A program made the translations under genes and the position numbers. From Acidobacteriota bacterium (GTDB lineage: Bacteria; Acidobacteriota; Vicinamibacteria; Vicinamibacterales; UBA2999), in contig JACCSI010000239.1 of NCBI GenBank assembly GCA_013813075.1, forward strand, positions 1 through 5,850: a stretch of 5,850 nucleotides of DNA, in the 5' to 3' direction. This document shows positions 1 to 5,704 of this stretch, in pieces (the stretch's first letter is position 1; every line of letters begins with the position of its first letter). The notes under the pieces were generated by a model that worked only from the letters and a program-made list of their open reading frames with translations, made no database searches and was not told the DNA's origin.

Positions 1-685
1 GTTCGAGGCTGCAAACCCCACCTGCCCCCATCGCTCCTGCCGAGGCACTTATGCTCATCACGACAAACATTCCGGGTCGCACGCCGGCGAAGCCGGCCGC
101 CTGCGCGTCGTCGACCATCATGTTTTCTGCGCGGAGCGTCAAGCATCCGCCGCCCGGCATCGCGTCGCGAGCAGCGGCGCACAACGCCATCAGGACGGGC
201 AGTAAACCCGCCGTGTCGATACTGATGCCGCGCACGTCCGACGCGACCTCCACATCCAGTTGAAGGGAGTGTGGAAAGCCCTCCGCGATGACGCGCCGGA
301 GGTCCTCGAAAATCTGTCGGGGGTCGGAGGACAGCGGCGCCTGCTGCATGTCGCGCGTGAAGCTCAGAATCTGGCGGACCAGAGCCGCGCCCCGTTGAGC
401 AGACTCGTCGAGGACGGCAAGCAGCCGCCGCGATTCGGTATCCGTGAGCTGCTGGTCGAGCAGGGCACTGGCCATGACAATTGGCGTCAGGACGTTATTG
501 AGGGCGGCCGCAATGCTCGCGGCGAGTGTGCCGACGCTTTCCATGCGCCTGGCTCGCGCCAACTGCGCGCGGGTGTCGGCCAGGGCAGTGTGCAGACGGG
601 CGACCTCGGTGCGGAGATCGTCCGAGGCTTGGCTGTCCGCAGCCGGGCGGGCGGAGGTTACGTCGAGAGATGCAGGAGACGGCAT
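1..685 (-). CDS. Histidine-kinase-like protein with substituted catalytic residues (C-terminus cut by window edge)
   Basis: The 228 visible residues read like the kinase core of soil-type hybrid sensor kinases. A charged, probably coiled-coil stretch (about residues 21-47) leads into RMESVGTLAASIAAALNNVL (47-66), which aligns with the usual RMEAVGTLAGGIAHDLNNVL. The second DHp helix follows (QRGAALVRQILSFTRD, 97-112), then an N-box region (VLMALCAAARDAMP, 164-177) and a G1-box region (SISASAGAMG, 211-220). The phosphoacceptor His is Ala60, the next acidic residue Ala61, the two N-box Asn are Ala167 and Ala171, and the G1 Asp is Ala214. The protein should therefore neither autophosphorylate nor bind Mg-ATP normally; a scaffold or regulatory role is inferred. 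No membrane segment or sensor domain is visible. The ATG at 685 lacks a Shine-Dalgarno site, and the frame stays open further upstream, so an earlier start is possible. Anything after residue 228, such as a receiver domain, is outside the window. Confidence 0.85.
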   Translation of the reverse strand, partial: MPSPASLDVTSARPAADSQASDDLRTEVARLHTALADTRAQLARARRMESVGTLAASIAAALNNVLTPIVMASALLDQQLTDTESRRLLAVLDESAQRGAALVRQILSFTRDMQQAPLSSDPRQIFEDLRRVIAEGFPHSLQLDVEVASDVRGISIDTAGLLPVLMALCAAARDAMPGGGCLTLRAENMMVDDAQAAGFAGVRPGMFVVMSISASAGAMGAGGVCSLE

Positions 686-694
686 GGGTGATGT

Positions 695-714
695 GGGGCG
701 GATTGGCCCGCCCC
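695..714 (-). promoter_or_regulatory. GC-rich hairpin in the leader of the kinase-like gene
   Basis: On the minus strand GGGGCGG and CCGCCCC form a perfect 7-bp stem around the 6-nt loop GCCAAT, ending 9 nt before the chosen ATG at 685. It occupies the place where a ribosome binding site would be expected, and no purine-rich site is seen there. It might restrain translation, or it may show that the true start lies elsewhere. No T-tract follows, so it is not a standard terminator. In GC-rich DNA such stems can arise by chance. Confidence 0.3.
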
Positions 715-849
715 GGCATGAAACCGTGGCAGTCCTGACGTGTCCGAATGAAGTTCCGGAGCGTTGTCCTTGTCTTCGAGCCACCGCAGAGCAAGTGGAG
801 TGCCACAGAGACCGGGACCGGCCTCGTCGGCGACGGAGGCGCAACAATG

Positions 850-880
850 AAAAAGGCCGCCGCGTGGCAACGCGGCAGCC
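850..880 (-). terminator. Rho-independent terminator of the M14 peptidase gene
   Basis: On the minus strand GGCTGCCGCG pairs with CGCGGCGGCC (10 bp, one G-T pair) around the loop TTGCCA, directly followed by TTTTT. It begins 23 nt after the peptidase stop codon, the expected place for an intrinsic terminator. It separates the peptidase from the kinase-like gene, whose start is about 165 nt further on. The rest of the gap (686-849) holds no gene or promoter I could recognise. Confidence 0.8.
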
Positions 881-903
881 GTGGGTTCGTCCGCGGGTCG
901 AGG

Positions 904-3723
904 CTACTGCGGTTGCGTCGTGATCTCGCGCGAAGCGCTGCCCACCGGGGTGGACGTCCCGTAATAAATCCCATTGAACAGGAGCTTGAACGTGCCGTGC
1001 GGCTGATAGCGGAACGTGATCTCCGGACCAAAGAGGAACACTTTCCCCTTGCCGAGAGTCGCTTCGAGGCCGGCGAGCCCACCCTCGAGATAATGCTGCC
1101 CCCACGCCCAGCCGGAACGCAGCGCCGCCTTGCTGTCGAACCACGCCACTGGGCGCACTCCGCGCAGCGTCGCGTCCGGCGCGAGGTGCAGCACGGGGCT
1201 GTTGTCGAACATCACGTCCACCATCTTCGGCATCCCGAACGCCACAGGATTGGTGTTGTCGACGGCAACTCGCAGAAGCGATCCGGGGATGTAGTACTTG
1301 TCCCTCGGCAGCGGACGCTCCGTGCCGTTGGCGCCCATCTCGACGAGGTGATCGCTCACCGGCAGTCCGAGATGATGACCGAGCACTGCGGACCCGCCGA
1401 ACGCGACGATCGCGCCGCCCGCTTCGACGAACTGTTTCAACTGCGGAATCGTCTGCTTCACGGTGACGCGCCCGAGCTGATTGCGATACTGCTCGGGAAT
1501 CGACGCGGCAGTTGGTGCGGCACCGCCGAACCTACCGCCCCCCTCACCTTCCGGAATGCCCCCATCCGGAAACAGCAGCACGTCGTATTTGGCCTTCAGG
1601 TTACCGGCGTCAAGCGTGCCCGGATACACCACCTCGAACGGAAACTCGAACTGCTCGAGTAGGAAGCGCACCCAGCCGGACGGCATCGACCCGCCGTACT
1701 GGTCCCATAAGCCGATGCGCGGCGCATTCAGTTTGTAAAGCGCACCCGCCGGCTTCTGTGCGACGGCCGTGAACGTGAGCCCGAGATCGTTGGCCGCCGT
1801 CTTCACCACGGCCAGCGTCGACGGCTTGGCGGCGATGAAGATCACGCCGGTCCCATCCGCGCTCTGCCACGAGCGGTCGCGGACGAAAAACACCTCCTCG
1901 CCCGCCTTGAGCAGACGGTTCACGGCAATGAACGCGTCGTTGACCCCGTGGCTGACGGTGTATCCCGCGGCGTTGGCGGTCTCGACCACGCGACCTGGCG
2001 CCGGCTTCAGTACGGTGGTGCCGACGTTCTCGAGCGCGCCGGTGACGTTGTCGAAGACCCGATCGAACTTGACGCCCATTTGATAGGCCAGCGTCCACCC
2101 GGCGTTGTCGTACGGCGCAATCGGCGGCCCCCCGGGGAACTGGAAATCGTTGGGATGATCTTGCGGCTCGAACATGTCGATGATGTGCGGGCGGAACGCC
2201 TGCGCCGTCTTGACCACGTAGGAACCCGCCGGATAGGTCTTGCCGCCGACGCTGAGCGCCGCGGTGGCGCGATGTACCTGGACGCCGGTCTTGATGAACG
2301 TGTTCATGAACTTCGTCGCAGTGAGGAAGTCGGTCTGATCAGCCGGCAGAATATAGGCGCGCGCATCCCGCCATTCGGGACGATTGAACAACTTGTCGTA
2401 TTGCTCAATCGGGACCGTCGGGCCGCCGAATCCGCCGCCGGTGCCGCTCGCCGCGGGCGCCGTGGTGCGCGCACGGGCGAGTTCGTCCTTCACCGCCTGG
2501 AGGCGTTTCGGATAGATCGTCCAGGTGTCCTTCGAGCCCTTCTCGATCGAGTCCTTCCCCATCTTGTAGATGTTGTAGAGGAAGTGCTCCTTGTTGCGGG
2601 ACGCGACGTCGAGCACCGCGCGATTCGCGGTCATCGAATATTCGATCGACTGCCGGAAGTGCCACACCTGCGGCTTGATCGGGAATGGCAGGTCGGCGCT
2701 CGCGAGCTGTCGGTCCGGCACGAACGCCACTTCCATCGGCGTCGGATGACCGATCGACTCGGTGAGCAAGCCGATCATGTTGTGGAAGTAGACCGTCGTC
2801 CGCAGGCCGCCGTTCCACCACGTCGAATAGTTGGCGCCGCGCCTCATCGTTGCGCCGGGTTTGTTTTCCGCGACGAATCGGTTGTGCATGGCCGCGCCCA
2901 CGGTATCGAGGCCGGTGATGATCAGCGGGTGATAGACATAATTGGCCGGGTCGCGGAACGGCGGCGCAAACAGGATCGTGCCGGTCGGTCCCGTCTGGTG
3001 GTGGTTGTACATGATCTGCGGGAACCACTCGTAATAGAGCTGGCGGTTCATGTTCGTCGATTCAGGCTGCGCCGACATGTAGAAGTCGCGGTTGTTATCG
3101 TGTCCGATGTACTTCTGATAGAGGCGCGGAAGCGCGTTGGTCGAGCGCTGCTTCGGGTCGCTGTTGCGCATGTACCAGTCGGACACCAGCTCCATCCCGT
3201 CCGGGTTGGCGTGGACGGCAAGGACGATGACGTCGCGCAGGAAGCGCATCGTCTCTTCGTCGGTGCGGCTCACCAGCTGATAGACCGTTTCCGTCAACTG
3301 CTGGGCACCGAGGACTTCATTGGCGTGCAGGCCGCCGTCGATCCACACCACGGCCTTGCCGTCGCGGGCCAGCTGACGGGCCTGCTCCTCGCTGACTCCC
3401 TCGGCAAGGGCCAGGCGCCGCGCGATGTCCTTGTATTTCGCCAGGTTTTTGTGATTTTCCGGCGACGTGATGATGGCCATCAGCTGATCGCGGCCCTCGG
3501 CCGTCTTGCCGATGCTCTGGACGGTCATGCGATCCGACTCGGAGTCGAGCTTCCGTACGAACTCGGTGTACTTGGTGTAGTTCGGGAGCACGTAATCGGC
3601 GCCAATCTGGTGTCCGAAGAAGGTTTCCGGCGTCGTGACCTTCGGCGGCGCCTGCGCGCTCGCCGCCGACGTCAGCACCACGGTCAACGCGATCAGCGCC
3701 AGCGATCGAGTTCTGAAATGCAT
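904..3723 (-). CDS. Secreted M14-family zinc carboxypeptidase-like protein with C-terminal glutamine-amidotransferase-like domain
   Basis: A large exported metallopeptidase. Counting from the TTG at 3729, a signal peptide (to about residue 27, cleavage after ASAQA) precedes an M14 domain. That domain shows HANE (135-138, zinc His and Glu), NNR (212-214, substrate-binding Asn/Arg), YNHHQ (241-245, third zinc His) and TESIG (323-327, catalytic Glu). All expected M14 catalytic residues are thus present. A middle region contains a Gly-rich linker near 429-436. The C-terminal part, from about residue 670 (IGLWDQYGG), resembles the class I glutamine amidotransferase-like domain found in long M14 proteins. 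The mature chain contains no cysteine, so that domain lacks the amidotransferase nucleophile and is probably structural or binding. I prefer the ATG at 3723 over the TTG at 3729 because it gives a cleaner signal peptide; a GGGG run lies about 11 nt upstream. The likely role is periplasmic or extracellular peptide degradation; the substrate is unknown. A terminator follows. Confidence 0.92.
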   Translation of the reverse strand: MHFRTRSLALIALTVVLTSAASAQAPPKVTTPETFFGHQIGADYVLPNYTKYTEFVRKLDSESDRMTVQSIGKTAEGRDQLMAIITSPENHKNLAKYKDIARRLALAEGVSEEQARQLARDGKAVVWIDGGLHANEVLGAQQLTETVYQLVSRTDEETMRFLRDVIVLAVHANPDGMELVSDWYMRNSDPKQRSTNALPRLYQKYIGHDNNRDFYMSAQPESTNMNRQLYYEWFPQIMYNHHQTGPTGTILFAPPFRDPANYVYHPLIITGLDTVGAAMHNRFVAENKPGATMRRGANYSTWWNGGLRTTVYFHNMIGLLTESIGHPTPMEVAFVPDRQLASADLPFPIKPQVWHFRQSIEYSMTANRAVLDVASRNKEHFLYNIYKMGKDSIEKGSKDTWTIYPKRLQAVKDELARARTTAPAASGTGGGFGGPTVPIEQYDKLFNRPEWRDARAYILPADQTDFLTATKFMNTFIKTGVQVHRATAALSVGGKTYPAGSYVVKTAQAFRPHIIDMFEPQDHPNDFQFPGGPPIAPYDNAGWTLAYQMGVKFDRVFDNVTGALENVGTTVLKPAPGRVVETANAAGYTVSHGVNDAFIAVNRLLKAGEEVFFVRDRSWQSADGTGVIFIAAKPSTLAVVKTAANDLGLTFTAVAQKPAGALYKLNAPRIGLWDQYGGSMPSGWVRFLLEQFEFPFEVVYPGTLDAGNLKAKYDVLLFPDGGIPEGEGGGRFGGAAPTAASIPEQYRNQLGRVTVKQTIPQLKQFVEAGGAIVAFGGSAVLGHHLGLPVSDHLVEMGANGTERPLPRDKYYIPGSLLRVAVDNTNPVAFGMPKMVDVMFDNSPVLHLAPDATLRGVRPVAWFDSKAALRSGWAWGQHYLEGGLAGLEATLGKGKVFLFGPEITFRYQPHGTFKLLFNGIYYGTSTPVGSASREITTQPQ

Positions 3724-3737
3724 GCACAACTTTACCC

Positions 3738-3759
3738 CAGCGCCGCGCCGGCGACGCTG
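3738..3759 (-). promoter_or_regulatory. Strong hairpin in the leader of the M14 peptidase gene
   Basis: On the minus strand CAGCGTCGC pairs with GCGGCGCTG (9 bp including one G-U in RNA) around a CGGC tetraloop. It ends 14 nt before the ATG at 3723 and touches the GGGG run that could serve as a weak ribosome binding site. No T-run follows, so it is a poor terminator for the upstream lipoprotein gene. A role in translation control is possible but unproven. The 101-bp gap around it shows no convincing promoter. Confidence 0.35.
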
Positions 3760-3824
3760 CGGACGGGGCCGTATCCTGATTGCAGTAGATTCTCCCGAGA
3801 CGCCGGCTCGGCTTGAGGTGGCGC

Positions 3825-4325
3825 CTAGCGAATTTCGCCGGTGAGGAGTGTCATCGGGCCGAAGACCGGTTCGCCGAAGGCGCCGGCGCTGACACTGATC
3901 GTGCCCTCGAGTTCGTAGACGATGGGCTGACGCGAGAGGGCGCGGCTAATCGCCGAGCCGAGGCCGGGCACATCCTGGAAGCTCACCATGATGTCGATGG
4001 GCACGTCCTGTTCGCCGCGTGCCTGCAACGGCAGGCCGAGGGGGAAGTTCACGGTCGCTGCGCGGCTGCCTTCGAGGTTGAGCGTGCCGCGCAGCATGCC
4101 GAGCGTCAGGCCAAAACCGTTGGGGTTGGAGACCCTGGCCCAGAGGCGCACCGAGGCTCCGCCCGCTGGCGAATCGACAGTTGGGCCCGTCAGTCGAATT
4201 TCACTCCGGCGGCCGTCGGCTTGCTCGAACCGCGGCGGCTGGATCAACGCGCGCAATCCGTCGAGCGACGCGCACGCAAGAGCGATGAGACAGAGCACGA
4301 CGATGCAGCTGAGCCTGCGGGCCAT
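3825..4325 (-). CDS. Lipoprotein with WHy / LEA type 2 domain
   Basis: A 166-residue protein of unknown physiological role. The N-terminus MARRLSCIVVLCLIALAC fits a lipoprotein signal, with the lipidated Cys at residue 18 and no Asp after it, so outer-membrane anchoring is plausible. Residues about 42-165 look like a small beta-sandwich of the LEA-2/WHy (water stress and hypersensitive response) family. Signs are the motif VSNPNGFGLTLG (65-76), typical of LEA14-like proteins, and alternating hydrophobic strands such as VPIDIMVSF (108-116). Family members are linked to desiccation and stress tolerance, but bacterial lipoprotein versions are poorly characterised. The ATG at 4325 is chosen because GAGGTG lies 5 nt upstream; an earlier start at 4352 would put that site inside the gene. 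It follows the STAS gene by 55 bp and is probably co-transcribed with it. Confidence 0.82.
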   Translation of the reverse strand: MARRLSCIVVLCLIALACASLDGLRALIQPPRFEQADGRRSEIRLTGPTVDSPAGGASVRLWARVSNPNGFGLTLGMLRGTLNLEGSRAATVNFPLGLPLQARGEQDVPIDIMVSFQDVPGLGSAISRALSRQPIVYELEGTISVSAGAFGEPVFGPMTLLTGEIR

Positions 4326-4330
4326 CACGA

Positions 4331-4336
4331 CACCTC
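4331..4336 (-). promoter_or_regulatory. Ribosome binding site fixing the lipoprotein start
   Basis: GAGGTG on the minus strand lies 5 nt before the ATG at 4325. It decides for this start over an in-frame upstream codon at 4352, and it leaves the basic-hydrophobic lipoprotein signal at the very N-terminus. Confidence 0.7.
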
Positions 4337-4380
4337 GCATGGGTTGCTGCAAGGCGGGTACCGGACGCGCCCGTCAGGGC

Positions 4381-4731
4381 CTAGTTGGGGCTGCGACTGA
4401 AGCTCTCGATCGCCTCCGCTTCGCTGTCGTGGGCGTCGAACACCGTGTACAGCCGCGTCATGACGAGCAGATCCTTGATTTTCTTGCCGGTGTTGGCGAG
4501 CTTGACCACGCCGCCTGCGCGCAGGGCCGACCCGTGACATGCCACCATTTCCCCAAGGCCGGAGCTGTCGACGTAGCTCACGTTCGCAAGGTTGAGCACG
4601 ATCTGTTTTTCGCCCTGAAACATCAGGCTCGTGACCTTGTCTTTCAGCCGCCCGAGGTTCTCGGACGCGACCATCTTGCCCGAAATGTCCACGATCGTGA
4701 TGCCAGCCACCTTGCGTTCCGAGATATCCAT
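4381..4731 (-). CDS. STAS-domain protein, anti-sigma factor antagonist-like (paralogue 1)
   Basis: A single-domain STAS protein of 116 residues, the usual size of SpoIIAA/RsbV-type anti-sigma factor antagonists. It opens with MDISERKVAGITIVDISGKM and carries the signature YVDSSGLGE (53-61), whose DSS serine is the residue phosphorylated by anti-sigma kinases in this family. The hydrophobic strand QIVLNLANV (43-51) precedes it. The expected role is a cytoplasmic partner switch: unphosphorylated protein binds an anti-sigma kinase and frees its target. No such kinase, PP2C phosphatase or sigma factor is in the window, so the partner is unknown. It is about half identical, without gaps, to the next gene upstream, indicating tandem duplication. 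The start is the ATG at 4731, with GGAGG 4 nt before it; an in-frame TTG at 4749 is unlikely. Confidence 0.93.
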   Translation of the reverse strand: MDISERKVAGITIVDISGKMVASENLGRLKDKVTSLMFQGEKQIVLNLANVSYVDSSGLGEMVACHGSALRAGGVVKLANTGKKIKDLLVMTRLYTVFDAHDSEAEAIESFSRSPN

Positions 4732-4735
4732 GCAG

Positions 4736-4740
4736 CCTCC
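4736..4740 (-). promoter_or_regulatory. Ribosome binding site fixing the start of STAS paralogue 1
   Basis: GGAGG on the minus strand lies 4 nt before the ATG at 4731. It supports a 116-residue protein, exactly the length of its paralogue, rather than one starting at the TTG at 4749. Confidence 0.75.
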
Positions 4741-4743
4741 GGG

Positions 4744-4760
4744 GGTCAAAAAACTTGACC
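4744..4760 (-). repeat. Inverted repeat between the two STAS genes
   Basis: GGTCAA and TTGACC form a perfect 6-bp inverted repeat with the 5-nt spacer GTTTT on the minus strand. It sits 3 nt upstream of the GGAGG site of STAS paralogue 1, in a 43-bp intergenic gap. In mRNA it would be a small hairpin next to the ribosome binding site; as DNA it could be an operator half-site pair. The T-run lies in the loop, so it is not an intrinsic terminator. Confidence 0.4.
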
Positions 4761-4774
4761 TCGCGCATCCTACT

Positions 4775-5125
4775 TCAGACAGCGGCCCCCGCGAAGCTCA
4801 GGATCGCGGCCTCGTCGGTGTCGTGCGACTCAAAAATCGTCAACAGCTTGGTCATGACCAGGAGGTTCAGCACCCTGGGACCGGCACTCGCGAGCTTGAT
4901 GACCCCTCCGCCACGCGCCGTGGTCAGGTAACAGGCGACCAGTTCGCCCAGGCCCGAGCTGTCGATGTAGCTGACGTCCGCGAGGTTGAGCACAATGTGC
5001 TGCTGGCCGCGAAACACCAGGTTGGTGACGACGTCCTTCAGCAGGCCGGGATCATTGGTGAGCGTCAGTTTGCCTGCCAGGTCGACAACGGTGACAGGGC
5101 CGACGCGCCGTTCCGTGATCGTCAT
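4775..5125 (-). CDS. STAS-domain protein, anti-sigma factor antagonist-like (paralogue 2)
   Basis: A 116-residue single STAS domain. The first strands read MTITERRVGPVTVVDLAGKL, followed by HIVLNLADVSY (43-53) and the phosphoserine loop IDSSGLGE (54-61). The helix and strand LLVMTKLLTIF (88-98) completes the fold. It aligns without gaps to the downstream STAS gene over the full length (about 60 of 116 positions identical by hand alignment), so the two are paralogues. It is the first of the STAS pair in transcription order. The ATG at 5125 has GAAGGAG at 5133-5139, 7 nt upstream, a strong ribosome binding site. Both copies keep the phosphorylatable loop, so both are probably functional; they may serve different anti-sigma or kinase partners encoded elsewhere. 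Confidence 0.93.
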   Translation of the reverse strand: MTITERRVGPVTVVDLAGKLTLTNDPGLLKDVVTNLVFRGQQHIVLNLADVSYIDSSGLGELVACYLTTARGGGVIKLASAGPRVLNLLVMTKLLTIFESHDTDEAAILSFAGAAV

Positions 5126-5152
5126 AGTGCCGCTCCTTCGTCCGGTTACTGA

Positions 5153-5178
5153 TTAGACGGGGCGAGGCACCCGTTTCC
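5153..5178 (-). promoter_or_regulatory. Possible ECF-type promoter ahead of the STAS genes
   Basis: On the minus strand GGAAAC (5178 to 5173) and GTCTAA (5158 to 5153) are 14 nt apart. They loosely resemble extracytoplasmic-function sigma -35 (GGAAC) and -10 (TCTAA) elements. Transcription would start near 5146, just ahead of the ribosome binding site of the first STAS gene. The spacer is shorter than usual and the -35 match is imperfect, so this is weak. The remaining part of the 151-bp gap (5126-5276) shows no terminator and no other promoter I trust. Confidence 0.2.
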
Positions 5179-5276
5179 ATGTCAGCGGTAAAAACATGTT
5201 GGCGCGGCAACACGGAGGGCGCGGCACTGCCGGGAACGTTGTCGGGTGGATGCGGAAGACTGCAGGGGCCGCTCGC

Positions 5277-5657
5277 CTAGTGCGGGCGAATCGCCTCGAG
5301 GGGCGTCATCGTCAACCGCCTGACGGGGCTGGTGATGATGACCTCCTCACCGGTTCGCACCTCCATGCTGAAGCCGGTGTAGATGCCGCGCAGCTTCAAG
5401 AAGCTGCCGCCAAGTGAACATCCGGCAAGCTGCGCCTCGCGCCAGTCAGGAAAGAACCGCCCGCCGCGCAACCGAATCAGCCCCTGGCTGCCGTCCAGCA
5501 CGACGATTTCGTACAGCGTATTGGTCGTGATGACGGTCAGTGTCTGGAAGACCGGGACGGCATCGACCTGGCAGCCGTCTGTCCACTCGGCGTTCAACCA
5601 GTGGTCGAGCAACGCGCTCGCTGGAACAGCAGAGACTGTCCGGCCTGTGGGATTCAT
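5277..5657 (-). CDS. Conserved-looking small protein of unknown function
   Basis: I do not recognise a named family for these 126 residues. There is no signal peptide or membrane segment, so a cytoplasmic location is likely. After a polar N-terminus (1-35), residues 36-116 look beta-rich: FQTLTVITTNTLYEIVVLDG (37-56) runs into IRLRGGRFFP (61-70), then SLGGSFLKLRGI (81-92) and the strand EEVIITSPVRRLTM (104-117). Dense turn glycines and alternating hydrophobics suggest a small beta-barrel or sandwich. I have an unverified impression that similar short proteins with an RGGxFFP segment occur in Planctomycetes and Acidobacteriota. The ATG at 5657 has no clear Shine-Dalgarno site and overlaps the stop codon of a 13-codon ORF, so it may depend on translational coupling or a leaderless-like start. 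It lies 151 bp upstream of the STAS pair and may or may not share their transcript. Confidence 0.8.
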   Translation of the reverse strand: MNPTGRTVSAVPASALLDHWLNAEWTDGCQVDAVPVFQTLTVITTNTLYEIVVLDGSQGLIRLRGGRFFPDWREAQLAGCSLGGSFLKLRGIYTGFSMEVRTGEEVIITSPVRRLTMTPLEAIRPH

Positions 5658-5695
5658 CGTTCGCTAAATGGCACGCCGCGTTCCGTGATTATCAT
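5654..5695 (-). CDS. Possible 13-codon leader ORF (MIITERGVPFSER), resembling the start of the STAS gene
   Basis: A short frame starts at ATG 5695 and ends at TGA 5656-5654, overlapping the ATG of the unknown gene at 5657 in an ATGA arrangement typical of translational coupling. Its peptide MIITERGV matches the start MTITERRV of STAS paralogue 2, and 11 consecutive bases (ATCACGGAACG) are identical. It may be a leader peptide, or the stub of a third STAS copy whose rest was lost. No strong ribosome binding site precedes it, and the ATG overlaps a possible -10 box, so it may not be translated at all. Confidence 0.3.
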   Translation of the reverse strand: MIITERGVPFSER

Positions 5696-5696
5696 A
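5690..5696. promoter_or_regulatory. Possible shared -10 box between divergent genes
   Basis: The AT-rich heptamer reads TATCATA on the plus strand and TATGATA on the minus strand, each one mismatch from TATAAT. On plus it would place the start of transcription close to the ATG at 5705, giving a nearly leaderless mRNA, which fits the lack of a ribosome binding site there. On minus it would give a leader of about 27 nt for the unknown gene at 5657. No good -35 box is seen for either direction. Confidence 0.25.
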
Positions 5697-5704
5697 CCGC
5701 TGTC

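Noticed and set aside
260..691. Open frames on the plus strand opposite the kinase-like gene
   Set aside because: The minus-strand translation here aligns with the histidine kinase framework; the plus-strand peptides are Arg/Gly-rich and featureless.
495..1082. A 195-codon minus-strand frame spanning the gap between the peptidase and the kinase-like gene
   Set aside because: It overlaps both genes out of frame, crosses a strong terminator, and its sequence is Arg/Ser/Pro-rich without domain features.
748..1662. A 304-codon open frame on the plus strand
   Set aside because: It runs through the terminator and antisense to the C-terminus of the M14 gene, and shows no recognisable domain or ribosome binding site.
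3786..3805. Small stem CCGAG/CTCGG after the lipoprotein gene as a terminator
   Set aside because: The stem is only 5 bp with a 7-nt loop and no T-tract follows.
1948..3816. A 622-codon open frame on the plus strand
   Set aside because: It lies antisense to the M14 peptidase gene, whose signal peptide and catalytic motifs are unmistakable. Its translation is Arg/His/Val-rich without domain pattern, as expected for a mirror frame in GC-rich DNA.
4325..4768. A 147-codon minus-strand frame over STAS paralogue 1
   Set aside because: It is out of frame with the STAS domain, which has the correct signature, length and ribosome binding site; the alternative peptide is low-complexity Arg/Gly/His.
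5201..5226. Two copies of GGCGCGGCA, 17 bp apart, in the gap upstream of the STAS genes
   Set aside because: A 9-bp GC-only repeat is easily produced by chance at this base composition, and it has no further copies or symmetry.
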